This document shows, one piece after another, positions 10,052-18,964 of a stretch of 64,000 nucleotides of DNA. Below the pieces are notes generated by a model. It searched no databases. It was not told the DNA's origin and saw nothing but the letters and a program-made list of their open reading frames with translations. The stretch lies in the NCBI GenBank assembly GCA_947483075.1, contig CANKLE010000003.1:124001-188000 (forward strand). The letters are read 5' to 3'. How positions within the stretch are numbered: the stretch's first letter is position 1; every line of letters begins with the position of its first letter. Source of the DNA: Flavobacteriaceae bacterium. GTDB lineage: Bacteria > Bacteroidota > Bacteroidia > Flavobacteriales > Flavobacteriaceae. The translations under genes were made by a program, and so were the position numbers.

Positions 10052-11029
10052 TTAATTATTGAACTCCTCGTGATTATCGATAAATGTAATTTTTCTTGTT
10101 GGCGCAGTATTCACTCTTAAATCGAAAATATCAAAGCGGTTGTAATGTCCTAAAATGTCATGCATTTGTTTGGGTTGGATGCATTTAGCCAAATCAATTT
10201 CGGCATAAATGATGCCTTCCTCGTCAATGAGTGGCTCACCAATAACCGCTCCGTTAGGGCCTATAAAACCAGAAAACGCCGAGTTTTTTCGGGTGAGCAA
10301 TTCGTCAACATTGGGCACATCGGCACGCAAGGCGTCTTTGATTTCTTGTGAAATGGTCGAGCAAGATACAATCGTAAATAGTTTTCCCTCAAATGAATGG
10401 GCTGCAGCGCGAATTTTAATGGCTTCGGCCATGTCATAATCGGGAGGCGCAACAGGCAGGGAAATGTAATTGGCAATGTGAATCAATTCGCCTTGAGCAA
10501 GCAAAGTAAAACGGGCCAAGGTATTGGTGTTTTCGCCACAGGCCAACGTGCCAATGGGTCCAACGGCCGTGTCGTAAACTTTTAAAGATGAGCCATCACC
10601 CGAACTCCAGGTGAGTTTTTCGGCCCAGGTGGGTACCAATTTGCGGTGTTTGCCCACCAGGTTTCCGTTGGCATCAATAATTAAATTGGTGTTGTATATT
10701 TCGCCATAGGAATCGCCGCGTTCGTTGATGCCAATCACCACCTGCATTTGGTACTCTTTGGCCGCTTGAAACAAGGGTGCCAAGCTTGCATCGGTAACCG
10801 CAACCGAATTGCGGTACAATTCTTCGTACCACTTGCTGCCTTGCACCGGCGTCATGATCCAGTTCCAGTAGGGATATCCGGCCACAAATACCTCCGGAAA
10901 AGCGATGAGTTGAGCACCATTTTCATGCGCTTCTTTAATGAAGGAAATGGCTTTGGCAATGGTCTTTTCGACGTTTAAAAAAACGGGCGAAGTTTGTACT
11001 GTGGCGGCTTTAAATTTTTTGAAATCCAT
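10052..11029 (-). CDS. Nitrilase-superfamily C-N hydrolase
   Basis: A 325-residue member of the nitrilase branch, which hydrolyses R-CN to the carboxylic acid and ammonia. The Glu-Lys-Cys triad is complete: Glu46 in AFPEVFVAGYP, Lys130 in HRKLVPTWAEK and Cys164 in ACGENTN. The Cys is followed by Gly-Glu-Asn, unlike the Trp-Glu-His of many aromatic nitrilases. It lies within the aromatic-acid block, 35 bases upstream of the gentisate dioxygenase. It could supply the aromatic acid from a plant or cyanogenic nitrile; that is inference. An amidase-type activity cannot be excluded, but HRKLxPT and the length favour a true nitrilase. Confidence 0.82.
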   Translation of the reverse strand: MDFKKFKAATVQTSPVFLNVEKTIAKAISFIKEAHENGAQLIAFPEVFVAGYPYWNWIMTPVQGSKWYEELYRNSVAVTDASLAPLFQAAKEYQMQVVIGINERGDSYGEIYNTNLIIDANGNLVGKHRKLVPTWAEKLTWSSGDGSSLKVYDTAVGPIGTLACGENTNTLARFTLLAQGELIHIANYISLPVAPPDYDMAEAIKIRAAAHSFEGKLFTIVSCSTISQEIKDALRADVPNVDELLTRKNSAFSGFIGPNGAVIGEPLIDEEGIIYAEIDLAKCIQPKQMHDILGHYNRFDIFDLRVNTAPTRKITFIDNHEEFNN

Positions 11030-11199
11030 TTTTTTTAATTATGAATTAGTAGTTATAAATTATGAGTTGTACTGTGATAAAATCCTAATTTGTATATTTT
11101 AATTGCTTGCGAACTTCAATAGTATTAATTGTTCACTAGAGTTATTTTTTTTATACTGAGATAATAAATTTTAGATAACATAAATAAGTATGAATTAGT

Positions 11200-11268
11200 A
11201 GTGTAACTTTTTTAAAAACTCATAACTCAAAACTCATAACTCAAAATTCATAACTCATAACTCCTAAT
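11200..11268. repeat. ACTCATAACTC-type intergenic repeat
   Basis: The 218-base gap 11030-11247 between the nitrilase and thioesterase genes is AT-rich and ends in imperfect copies of ACTCATAACTCAAA that run into the last codons of the thioesterase gene (its stop codon is at 11248-11250). A related inverted string, AGTTATAAATTATGAGTT, lies at 11050-11067, and ATGAATTAGTAG occurs twice (11041 and 11190). No small gene was found in the gap. Confidence 0.6.
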
Positions 11269-11667
11269 TAATTCCTTCATTTCCTCGGAAAATGGCTCCG
11301 CTTTGATGCCGTTTCGTTCAGGGTTGAAGGCAACGTTTACCAGCGCTACTTCTCCAGATAATACGGTGTTTTCTGATTCGTTTACAAATTGAAACCCACA
11401 AATGATTGACGAGTTTTTTAATTCAATAACCCACAATTTTTTGGTTAATATTTCACCCAATCGCGCGGCATTTTTAAATTGTACTTTTAAATCTACCGTT
11501 GGAATGCCATTTGTTTCATGCATTTTTGAAAATGGCCGGCCTAAGGCTTCTTCAAACCAATCTTCGACCAGGCCATTAAGCATTTCCAAAAACCGCGGAT
11601 AGAATACAATCCCCGCATAATCGACGTGTTGAAACCGCACTTTTTCTTGTTTAATAAATTGACTCAT
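11248..11667 (-). CDS. Acyl-CoA thioesterase, 4-hydroxybenzoyl-CoA thioesterase type
   Basis: A 139-residue single hot-dog-fold thioesterase. The 4HBT signature VRFQHVDYAGIVFYPRFLEMLN (split here: VRFQHVDYAGIV and FYPRFLEM) contains the catalytic aspartate Asp16. It most likely hydrolyses the CoA ester of the hydroxylated aromatic acid (gentisyl-CoA to gentisate), since it lies 30 bases downstream of the aryl-CoA ligase and the ring-cleaving enzyme of the block needs a free acid. A general YbgC-like thioesterase is the alternative. The family call is secure; the substrate comes from context. Confidence 0.85.
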   Translation of the reverse strand: MSQFIKQEKVRFQHVDYAGIVFYPRFLEMLNGLVEDWFEEALGRPFSKMHETNGIPTVDLKVQFKNAARLGEILTKKLWVIELKNSSIICGFQFVNESENTVLSGEVALVNVAFNPERNGIKAEPFSEEMKELIRSYEL

Positions 11668-11697
11668 ATCTTACTACTTTATAGGCTGTACTAACTA

Positions 11698-13287
11698 CTA
11701 TTTCAACTTAAACCGTTGTATTTTTCCGGTTTCTGTTTTGGGCAATTCATCCACAAAATGAATGACACGCGGATATTTGTAGGGCGCTGCATTTTCTTTG
11801 AACCACTGCTGTATGTTATTTTTTAATACTTCCGATGCATTGCTTTGATCCTTTAGCACCAAATAGGCACAAACCAACATGCCACGTTCTTCATCGGGTA
11901 AGCCCACTACTGCACATTCTAGTATCGATTCGTGTTGTAAAAGTACACTTTCTACTTCGATGGCCGCAATATTATAACCCGAAGAAATGATCATGTCATC
12001 GCCACGCGCAATAAACCAAAAATAATCGTCATTATCTTGTTTAAAAATATCTCCGGTTAGGTTCCAACCTTGCTGCACATAGTCGCGTTGTTTGTCTTCG
12101 CGATCAATGTATTTGCAACCCGTAATACCCCGAACAGCCAATCTTCCAGGTGTATTGCGGGGAAGTTCAACACCCAATTCATCTACAATTTTGGCTTCAT
12201 AGCCGCTTATGGCTTTTCCGGTTGCACCCGGTTTCATATTGGTTTCGTTTGAGGATATAAATATGTGCAGCATTTCGGTCGCGCCAATTCCGTCAATGAT
12301 TTTAAGTCCGGTGGCGGCGTACCAATCTTCCCAAACTTTGAGCGGCAAGGTTTCTCCAGCAGATACACATTTGCGCAAGGAACTGATGTTATACTCCGCC
12401 ACTTTGCTCGTAATGACGCGCCAAGCAGTGGGCGCTGTGAAACAAATCGTGATTTGATGTTCTTGAATGGCTTGCAACAGCAAATCGGGGCTGGGTTTTT
12501 CGATTAAAAAAGTAGAAGCACCATAATACATCGGAAACAACACCAATCCACCCAATCCAAAGGTGAATCCAAGTGGTGGACTTCCGGTGAATACATCTGC
12601 AGGTAGTGGTTGTAAAGAATAGGCCGGAAAGGCTTCGCAAATGGTTAAAATGTCTTTGTGAAAATGCGCCGTCATCTTTGGCAATCCGGTGGTTCCGGAG
12701 GTAAATCCAATAATTGCTACTGAATTTGAATTAGTTTGGTAATTTTTATTGGTGGTACTAAATTTACAGGTTTGTAAATCAAAATCGGCATTGCCAAAAT
12801 ACTTCAGCTGTTTGATGTAGGGCGAATGCACCAATTGCATCTCATCAGCCAAATCGGCGTGGCACAACACATGTGAAATTTCGGCACATTCTACAATGGT
12901 TTGTAGCTCCTTGGCACGCAATAATGGCATCGTGGCCACCACAATTCCTCCTGCTTTTAATACCCCAAACCAACAAGCCACCATCATCGGATTATTGGCT
13001 GATCTGATTAACACCCGATTACCGGGAATAAAATCCATATCGTGCTGCAGCAATTGGGCAATTTGATTGGCTTTATTGAATAGGTCTTGGTAGGTCCAAA
13101 CTTCGTTAAATGTGCGCAAACAGGCACTATCGCCACGACCTTCACGGATATGACGATCTAATAAATAATCAACACAATTGAGTGCTTCGGGAAACTGAAA
13201 TGGAGGTAAATCAGCAAAAGAATAGTGAGCCTGTAAGTCTACACCAGGCAAGCGATCTTCGGCAAAACTGTCTTGGTAAAAGCTCAT
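11698..13287 (-). CDS. Benzoate-CoA ligase family protein (salicylate/2-aminobenzoate-CoA ligase)
   Basis: A 529-residue ANL-superfamily ligase that would activate an aromatic acid through an acyl-AMP to its CoA ester. It shows the phosphate-binding loop FTSGTTGLPKM (near residue 195), GIGATEML, the hinge region GDIFKQDN...ARGDDMIISSGYNI and the C-terminal catalytic lysine in PKTETGKIQRF. The C-terminal domain is complete. Overall pattern and length match the benzoate/2-aminobenzoate-CoA ligase subfamily. It lies between the bifunctional hydroxylase and the thioesterase, which fits formation of salicylyl-CoA or anthraniloyl-CoA as the substrate of the hydroxylase. Confidence 0.87.
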   Translation of the reverse strand: MSFYQDSFAEDRLPGVDLQAHYSFADLPPFQFPEALNCVDYLLDRHIREGRGDSACLRTFNEVWTYQDLFNKANQIAQLLQHDMDFIPGNRVLIRSANNPMMVACWFGVLKAGGIVVATMPLLRAKELQTIVECAEISHVLCHADLADEMQLVHSPYIKQLKYFGNADFDLQTCKFSTTNKNYQTNSNSVAIIGFTSGTTGLPKMTAHFHKDILTICEAFPAYSLQPLPADVFTGSPPLGFTFGLGGLVLFPMYYGASTFLIEKPSPDLLLQAIQEHQITICFTAPTAWRVITSKVAEYNISSLRKCVSAGETLPLKVWEDWYAATGLKIIDGIGATEMLHIFISSNETNMKPGATGKAISGYEAKIVDELGVELPRNTPGRLAVRGITGCKYIDREDKQRDYVQQGWNLTGDIFKQDNDDYFWFIARGDDMIISSGYNIAAIEVESVLLQHESILECAVVGLPDEERGMLVCAYLVLKDQSNASEVLKNNIQQWFKENAAPYKYPRVIHFVDELPKTETGKIQRFKLK

Positions 13288-13330
13288 GGGTTATTGCGTA
13301 AATAAATTAAGGGTAACGGGCATACTAAAA

Positions 13331-15622
13331 TTATTTTTTATTGCTTTTGGGTTTCAATATTTTTTTCATTTGTTCGAGCTGTTTTCGGTTGGCTTGTATT
13401 TGTGCAGCAGCCGTTTTAAAAGCTGAAGCATAAACCTGGGGCGTAGCTATAGATTCAACTTTTTCGTAGGCTTGGGCTTCTCGAACAAAATAGGGGTTGG
13501 CCAATAGTGGTTTTCCCAAGGCCACCAAATCGGCGCGGCCGTTGAGCAACAACGTATTGATCTGATCGATATCTTGGATTGATCCTACCGTTATTGTAGG
13601 AATGTGTACGTTATTTCGGATGTAATCGGAAAAAGGGGTTTGCCACATGCGGCCCAATTGCGGTTGTTGGTGGGCAACGGTATTTCCAGTAGATACGTGG
13701 ATAATATCAGCCCCAGCAGCTTTAAAGGCTTCGCAACAATACAGCATATCTTCGGGAGTAATTCCGCCGGGCGCCCAATCGGTGGCTGATACGCGTACAC
13801 TCATGGGTTTGTGCTTAGGAAATACAGCGCGCATGGCTAAAAAAACCCGCAACGGGAAGCGCATTCTATTTTCGATGCTCCCGCCAAATTCATCCGTCCG
13901 CAAATTCGTTAATGGCGAAATAAAGCTGGCCAATAAAAAGCCGTGATGGGCTTGCAATTCGATGAGATCAAATCGGGCATGATCAGCGTTTATAGTTGCG
14001 CGCACAAAATCATCTACCAACAGATCCATCTGAGTAGTAGTTAATTCCTTAGGGATAGGTCCGTTTGGTAGAAAAGACTGGGCCGATGCTGCCACTAATT
14101 CCCAAGGATTTTCTAAGGGTTGGTTTGGTCCTTCCCAAGGTAATTTTGTAGCACCTTTTGGTCCGGCATGTCCCAATTGAATTCCAATTTTGGAATCTGA
14201 ATTAGTATGAACGAACTCAACTAATGATTTCCATTTACTTATTTGATTATCAGTATAAATACCTGGACAACCTAAAGTAATTCGGGCAGTTTCTGAAACG
14301 GCGGTGCATTCGGCAATAACCAGTCCAGTGCCACCAATAGCTCTACTGCCATAGTGCACAGTATGCCAATTTGAGATTTCACCCTCCACTGCGCAATATT
14401 GCCCCATCGGTGCCAATACAATTCTGTTGGGCAAGGTGAGTTCTCTCAAAGAAAAAGCTGAAAAAGCAGGCGATAGCGAGGAGGTTTGTTGTATTTGCTG
14501 AAACTCTTTCACCACTTTTTGAGTGAAACTAGCGTCACGCAATTGGAGATTTTCTAAGGTTACTTTTTTAGATCGCGTCATACAACCAAAGGCAAAACTG
14601 TAAAAAGGATGTTGACTGTTTCGGTCCATATTTTCAAACCAATCGAGCGAAACCAGCGCCGCATATTGAATCATTTCGACCGGATTTCTGCGCGTAGCTT
14701 CGTATTGGGCAAAGGCCGCTTGCACATCGGTTGGATTTGCAACTACGGCATCAGATAAACCTATAGCACAATCCATGGCTAGTTTGGTGCCAGATCCGAT
14801 AGAGTAGTGGGCGGTTGCTTTGGCATCTCCTAGCAAAACTATGTTTTCGTGAAACCATTTTTGGTTGGTCACATGCGGGAATTGACGCCAATGTGATTTG
14901 TTGGATATCAAACCATGTCCGTCTAATTCGGCTGCAAAAATGGCTTGAATTTTATCTATGGTATCGGCCTCATTGGTGACTTCAAAACCATGTTTTTCCC
15001 AAGTTTCGTTGCTGCATTCAAAGATCCAGGTGCTTTTACCAGCTTCGTATTGGTAGCTGTGCGCCACGATCATGCCATGAGGGGTAGATCGGAAAAAATA
15101 GGTAAAGGCATCCAAAGGTTTGGTTGAGCCCAGCCATACAAAACGGTTTGATTTTAATTCTATTTTAGTGCCAAATTCGTGTTCATACTGGGTGCGAATG
15201 CCGCTGGAAATTCCGTCAGAAGCAATTACAATATCAGCCGATTTGTAGGCGTTAAGGTCATCAATGGTTTGTTCAAAATGCAAATTGACGCCTTCTTCAC
15301 GGCAGCGTTGGTGCAACAATTGTAGTAATGTTTTACGAGAGCATCCACAAAATCCATTGCCGGCGATACTCACTTCTTGACCATCACGCGCAATGATGAT
15401 GTCATCCCAATAGGCAAATTGATCGCGAATAAGCTCGTAGGAAGCCATGTCGCGTTTCAAAAATTCGCCCAAGGTTTCGTCAGAAAATACGACGCCAAAA
15501 CCAAAACTGTCTTCTGGTTTGTTTCGTTCGTAGACATCAATTTGACAGTGAGGCATTGCCTTTTTGGTAAGAATCGAAAAGTAAAGTCCGCCCGGACCAC
15601 CTCCAATAACTGCTATTTTCAT
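13331..15622 (-). CDS. Bifunctional salicylyl-CoA 5-hydroxylase / Old Yellow Enzyme-type oxidoreductase
   Basis: A 763-residue fusion. Residues 1 to about 375 are a group A FAD monooxygenase with the dinucleotide motif VIGGGPGG at 5-12 and the FAD motif GDAKATAHYSIGSG near 283. Residues from about 385 to the end are an FMN-binding Old Yellow Enzyme domain with LAPMGQYC, HYGSRAIGGTGLV, HHGFLLASFISP and FGGSIENR, all typical of an active member. The architecture equals that of 2-aminobenzoyl-CoA monooxygenase/reductase of Azoarcus and of proteins annotated as bifunctional salicylyl-CoA 5-hydroxylase. The N-terminal half would hydroxylate C5 of the aryl-CoA. The start ATG directly follows the stop codon of the flavin reductase gene, so the two are probably translationally coupled. 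What the intact reductase half does in a gentisate pathway is unclear. Confidence 0.88.
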   Translation of the reverse strand: MKIAVIGGGPGGLYFSILTKKAMPHCQIDVYERNKPEDSFGFGVVFSDETLGEFLKRDMASYELIRDQFAYWDDIIIARDGQEVSIAGNGFCGCSRKTLLQLLHQRCREEGVNLHFEQTIDDLNAYKSADIVIASDGISSGIRTQYEHEFGTKIELKSNRFVWLGSTKPLDAFTYFFRSTPHGMIVAHSYQYEAGKSTWIFECSNETWEKHGFEVTNEADTIDKIQAIFAAELDGHGLISNKSHWRQFPHVTNQKWFHENIVLLGDAKATAHYSIGSGTKLAMDCAIGLSDAVVANPTDVQAAFAQYEATRRNPVEMIQYAALVSLDWFENMDRNSQHPFYSFAFGCMTRSKKVTLENLQLRDASFTQKVVKEFQQIQQTSSLSPAFSAFSLRELTLPNRIVLAPMGQYCAVEGEISNWHTVHYGSRAIGGTGLVIAECTAVSETARITLGCPGIYTDNQISKWKSLVEFVHTNSDSKIGIQLGHAGPKGATKLPWEGPNQPLENPWELVAASAQSFLPNGPIPKELTTTQMDLLVDDFVRATINADHARFDLIELQAHHGFLLASFISPLTNLRTDEFGGSIENRMRFPLRVFLAMRAVFPKHKPMSVRVSATDWAPGGITPEDMLYCCEAFKAAGADIIHVSTGNTVAHQQPQLGRMWQTPFSDYIRNNVHIPTITVGSIQDIDQINTLLLNGRADLVALGKPLLANPYFVREAQAYEKVESIATPQVYASAFKTAAAQIQANRKQLEQMKKILKPKSNKK

Positions 15623-16228
15623 TTACTTTCTTTTGATTGAGAAAATTTCTCCTTGCTCACAGTAGTTTGAACCACCAAGACGAGAAATAGGTTGATATAA
15701 ATCGGGATTAATTCGGGTTTCGTCGAGTAATAGATCGTCATTTATGTGTATCATCACCACGCGGCCAATAAGCACACAAGCACCACCTTGTTGATGGCCT
15801 TCTAAAAAATAATGATGAACCAATTCGCATTCTAATTGTATAGGGCTTTCTGCCACACGCATCGGCTTTACCTTAATAGAAGAAATAGGGGTAACCCCAA
15901 CCAATTCAAATTCATCTACATCAGCAGGAAAATGCGCTGCAGAAGCATTCATGGGCTCAACAATTGGTTTAGTGACCATATTCACTACAAACTGACCGGT
16001 CTCGAGTACATTATTTAAGGTGTCTTTGTTGCTGTTGTTGTCTCTTCGTGTAGAAAACATGACATGCGGCGGATCGTCTCCCACCATATTAAAATAAGAA
16101 AAAGGCGCTAAATTATTGATTCCTTCCTCACTAATTGACGATACCCAAGCAATAGGGCGAGGGATAATAATCGATGTCAATAAGCGATATACTAAGGTAG
16201 TATCAATTCGAGTAGGGTCAAATTCCAT
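15623..16228 (-). CDS. Flavin reductase family protein (FMN-binding split barrel)
   Basis: A 201-residue flavoprotein of the DIM6/NTAB flavin reductase-like family. Visible signatures are TRIDTTLVYRLLTSIIIPRPIAW near the N-terminus (shown as PRPIAWVSS), NLAPFSYFN and GQFVVNMV. It may supply reduced flavin to, or replace a step of, the bifunctional hydroxylase whose ATG follows its stop codon without a gap. I place the start at the ATG at 16228 (protein begins MEFDPTRID). A GTG at 16249 would add seven residues not typical of the family. It is the first gene of the aromatic-acid block and would be transcribed from the divergent region shared with acetyl-CoA synthetase. Confidence 0.8.
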   Translation of the reverse strand: MEFDPTRIDTTLVYRLLTSIIIPRPIAWVSSISEEGINNLAPFSYFNMVGDDPPHVMFSTRRDNNSNKDTLNNVLETGQFVVNMVTKPIVEPMNASAAHFPADVDEFELVGVTPISSIKVKPMRVAESPIQLECELVHHYFLEGHQQGGACVLIGRVVMIHINDDLLLDETRINPDLYQPISRLGGSNYCEQGEIFSIKRK

Positions 16229-16399
16229 TTTGAGTAAAGATAGATACACAAATAAACTAAAAATATAACGAAAACAAATTAAATTAGGTACGAAATATGA
16301 TCCCTAAAAACAATATTATTTGCTGTGTTTTGTGCCGAATAATGCAATCATTTATTTGCTTGAGTTGAGTATATTTACCGCTATAATTCAAGATCTAAA

Positions 16400-18307
16400 A
16401 TGAGCTACTACAAAATACTAAACCTCGAACATTACTTTAAAATGTATAAAAAGTCAATTCGTGAACCCCGAAAATTTTGGGATCGAATTGCCGACGAGAA
16501 TTTTACTTGGTACCAAAAATGGGACAAAGTGTTTGAATTTGATTTTCAAAAGGCCGAATTCAAGTGGTTTGTGAATGCAAAAGTGAACATCACCAAAAAC
16601 TGTATTGATCGGCATCTAGCCAAAAGAGGGGAGAAAACAGCTATAATTTTTGAACCCAATAATCCTGCTGAAGCTGCACAGCATATTAGTTATAACGAAT
16701 TGTATGTGCGTGTATCCAAAATGGCCAACGTATTGCGTGAACAAGGCATACAAAAAGGCGATCGGGTGTGTATTTATTTGCCTATGATACCTGAATTATC
16801 AATTGCTGTTTTAGCCTGTGCACGAATTGGCGCGATACATTCTGTAGTTTTTGCCGGATTCTCGGCTTCAGCCATCGCGGCTCGTATTAACGACAGCGAA
16901 TGTAAATTAGTGATTACTTCAGACGGCAGTTACCGAGGCAATAAATCGATAGATCTTAAGGGGATTGTTGACGAAGCCTTGGATAAATGTCCTTGTGTGA
17001 AACAAGTTTTGGTCGTAAACCGAACCAATACAGCCGTAAACATGAAAGAAGGTCGTGATTATTGGTTACAACCGTTATTGGATGACGCCTCGGATAATAA
17101 TGTGGCTGAAATCATGGATGCCGAAGATCCGTTATTTATTTTATACACTTCTGGATCAACCGGAAAACCCAAAGGAATGGTGCATTCTACAGCAGGCTAC
17201 ATGGTTTATACCGCCTACACCTTTAAAAATGTATTCAATTACGAAGAGAATGATGTTTTTTGGTGCACCGCCGACATTGGTTGGATAACCGGACATTCAT
17301 ACATTTTATACGGACCATTGTTAAATGGAGCAACTACTGTATTATTTGAAGGCGTTCCCTCGTATCCCGATTACAGCCGATTTTGGGAAGTGATCGAAAA
17401 ACACCAAGTCACCCAATTTTACACCGCACCAACGGCTATTCGCGCCTTGGCCAAAGAAAGTTTAAACTACGTTCAGCCTTTCCCCATGAGCAGTCTAAAA
17501 GTTATTGGATCGGTAGGTGAGCCCATCAACGAAGAAGCTTGGCACTGGTACAATGACCACGTAGGAGGGAAGCGTTGTCCGTTGGTAGATACCTGGTGGC
17601 AAACCGAAACAGGGGGGATTATGATTTCTCCAATTGCCTTTGTAACGCCCACCAAACCTACTTATGCCTCTTTGCCTTTGCCGGGAATTCAACCGGTGTT
17701 GATGGACGAAAAAAGAAACGAAATTGAGGGCAATCAAGTAACGGGAAATTTGTGCATTAAGTTTCCTTGGCCATCGATTGCGAGAACGATTTGGGGTGAT
17801 CACCAACGTTATCAGGACACCTATTTTTCTACTTTTCCAGGCAAATATTTTACCGGAGATGGTGCCTTGCGAGACGAAGTGGGCTATTACAGAATTACCG
17901 GCAGGGTAGATGATATAGTGATTGTATCGGGCCATAATTTGGGCACCGCACCTATAGAAGACGCCATCAACGAACACCCAGCAGTGGCCGAAAGTGCCAT
18001 TGTAGGTTTTCCTCACGACATCAAAGGAAATGCCTTATACGGGTTTGTAATTTTAAAAGAAACAGGCGAAAGCCGAAACCCTGATAATTTGCGTATCGAG
18101 ATCAATCAATTGGTGTCAGATCAAATAGGACCTATTGCCAAATTAGATAAAATTCAATTCGTATCGGGCTTGCCCAAAACCAGATCGGGTAAAATAATGC
18201 GGCGTATTTTGCGTAAAATTTCGGAGGGCGACTTTAGTAATTTTGGGGATACTTCAACCTTATTAAATCCTGAAATTGTAGAGGAGATCAAAGAGGGAAA
18301 ACAGTAA
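16400..18307 (+). CDS. acs: Acetyl-CoA synthetase
   Basis: A 635-residue AMP-forming acetate-CoA ligase. It has the phosphate loop YTSGSTGKPKGMVH (near residues 250-263), VGEPIN, the acetate-pocket tryptophan in DTWWQTETGG, the hinge GRVDDIVIVSGHN and the regulatory/catalytic lysine in LPKTRSGKIMRRILRK, the site acetylated in characterised Acs proteins. Length matches Acs. It is divergent from the aromatic-acid block (171 bases between start codons). A TATATTTA sequence at 16370-16377 could be a -7 element, although no clear -33 element precedes it. The two genes downstream on the opposite strand are the DUF294/DnaQ-like pair that also accompanies acs in gamma-proteobacteria. Confidence 0.95.
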   Translation: MSYYKILNLEHYFKMYKKSIREPRKFWDRIADENFTWYQKWDKVFEFDFQKAEFKWFVNAKVNITKNCIDRHLAKRGEKTAIIFEPNNPAEAAQHISYNELYVRVSKMANVLREQGIQKGDRVCIYLPMIPELSIAVLACARIGAIHSVVFAGFSASAIAARINDSECKLVITSDGSYRGNKSIDLKGIVDEALDKCPCVKQVLVVNRTNTAVNMKEGRDYWLQPLLDDASDNNVAEIMDAEDPLFILYTSGSTGKPKGMVHSTAGYMVYTAYTFKNVFNYEENDVFWCTADIGWITGHSYILYGPLLNGATTVLFEGVPSYPDYSRFWEVIEKHQVTQFYTAPTAIRALAKESLNYVQPFPMSSLKVIGSVGEPINEEAWHWYNDHVGGKRCPLVDTWWQTETGGIMISPIAFVTPTKPTYASLPLPGIQPVLMDEKRNEIEGNQVTGNLCIKFPWPSIARTIWGDHQRYQDTYFSTFPGKYFTGDGALRDEVGYYRITGRVDDIVIVSGHNLGTAPIEDAINEHPAVAESAIVGFPHDIKGNALYGFVILKETGESRNPDNLRIEINQLVSDQIGPIAKLDKIQFVSGLPKTRSGKIMRRILRKISEGDFSNFGDTSTLLNPEIVEEIKEGKQ

Positions 18308-18366
18308 ATACAAGCGTTAAACGGCTAAAAAAAAGATTATTGTCGGTCTTAAATAAAGTGTTTTAC

Positions 18367-18963
18367 TTACCGAATACCCAATCTGATTTTTAATTTCAAA
18401 AACAACAAGGCATACGAATAGGCCTGAAGAGCAGTATGTTGCGGGTTTAATTCTGGGATTTTATAATAGTCAAGCAGTTGCCCAGCCGACAAATCGACTT
18501 CTGAAATATCTTGCAATTTACGGTGCATGATTTCTAAATCTAAGGCTTCATTTCGCAAACGACCGCAACCCATTCTGCCCAAGGCAGCATTAATCATTTC
18601 TAAGGTGTAATTTATTCGATACCCTACCAATATCGAATTGCCTATAAAATTAACAAAATTCTGTAAGGCTTCGGGTTCGCCCAGTTTTGGCAATTCACTT
18701 TCGATGATAAAGGCATTTGACAATCCGTTTTCATGCAAGAATTTGTATTGCAACAAAACCACTTCAAAGGCCTCTTTCACAATAATTGCTTGCTGCTCAA
18801 CGGCTAAAGCGCCTATAGAAAGCAATACATCTTTTGTAGGACTGGTTCCTGTAGAAACAGCACTAATTACAACAAAACGAGTAGATTTATGCTCAAACTT
18901 TGCCAAGTAATTGGTCCAGAATTCAGGATGATCTTTGTGCATGTGTTTTATCCAATCGAGCAT
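18367..18963 (-). CDS. DnaQ-like DEDDh exonuclease fold protein, catalytically degenerate
   Basis: A 198-residue protein that follows the layout of DnaQ/RNase T-like 3'-5' exonucleases but appears to have lost the metal ligands. The ExoI motif, normally DxE in VVIDTETTG, reads VVISAVSTG (residues 31-39), with Ser34 and Val36 in place of Asp and Glu. In ExoII the region GYRINYTLEMINAAL lacks the aspartate in its usual place. In ExoIII, HTALQAYSYA keeps His176 but not the Asp. It lies one base after the DUF294 gene (start ATG at 18963, DUF294 stop at 18965), so the two are probably co-translated. In Vibrio and relatives a DnaQ-like gene and a DUF294 gene also flank acs. A regulatory or scaffold role is inferred. 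Confidence 0.75.
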   Translation of the reverse strand: MLDWIKHMHKDHPEFWTNYLAKFEHKSTRFVVISAVSTGTSPTKDVLLSIGALAVEQQAIIVKEAFEVVLLQYKFLHENGLSNAFIIESELPKLGEPEALQNFVNFIGNSILVGYRINYTLEMINAALGRMGCGRLRNEALDLEIMHRKLQDISEVDLSAGQLLDYYKIPELNPQHTALQAYSYALLFLKLKIRLGIR

Positions 18964-18964
18964 A

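Noticed and set aside
13331..16228. Salicylate 1-hydroxylase route through catechol
   Set aside because: No catechol dioxygenase or muconate genes are present; the CoA ligase, thioesterase and gentisate dioxygenase fit a gentisyl-CoA route.
17495..18016. 173-residue reading frame opposite acs
   Set aside because: It is antisense to the well-conserved acs gene and has no recognisable domain.
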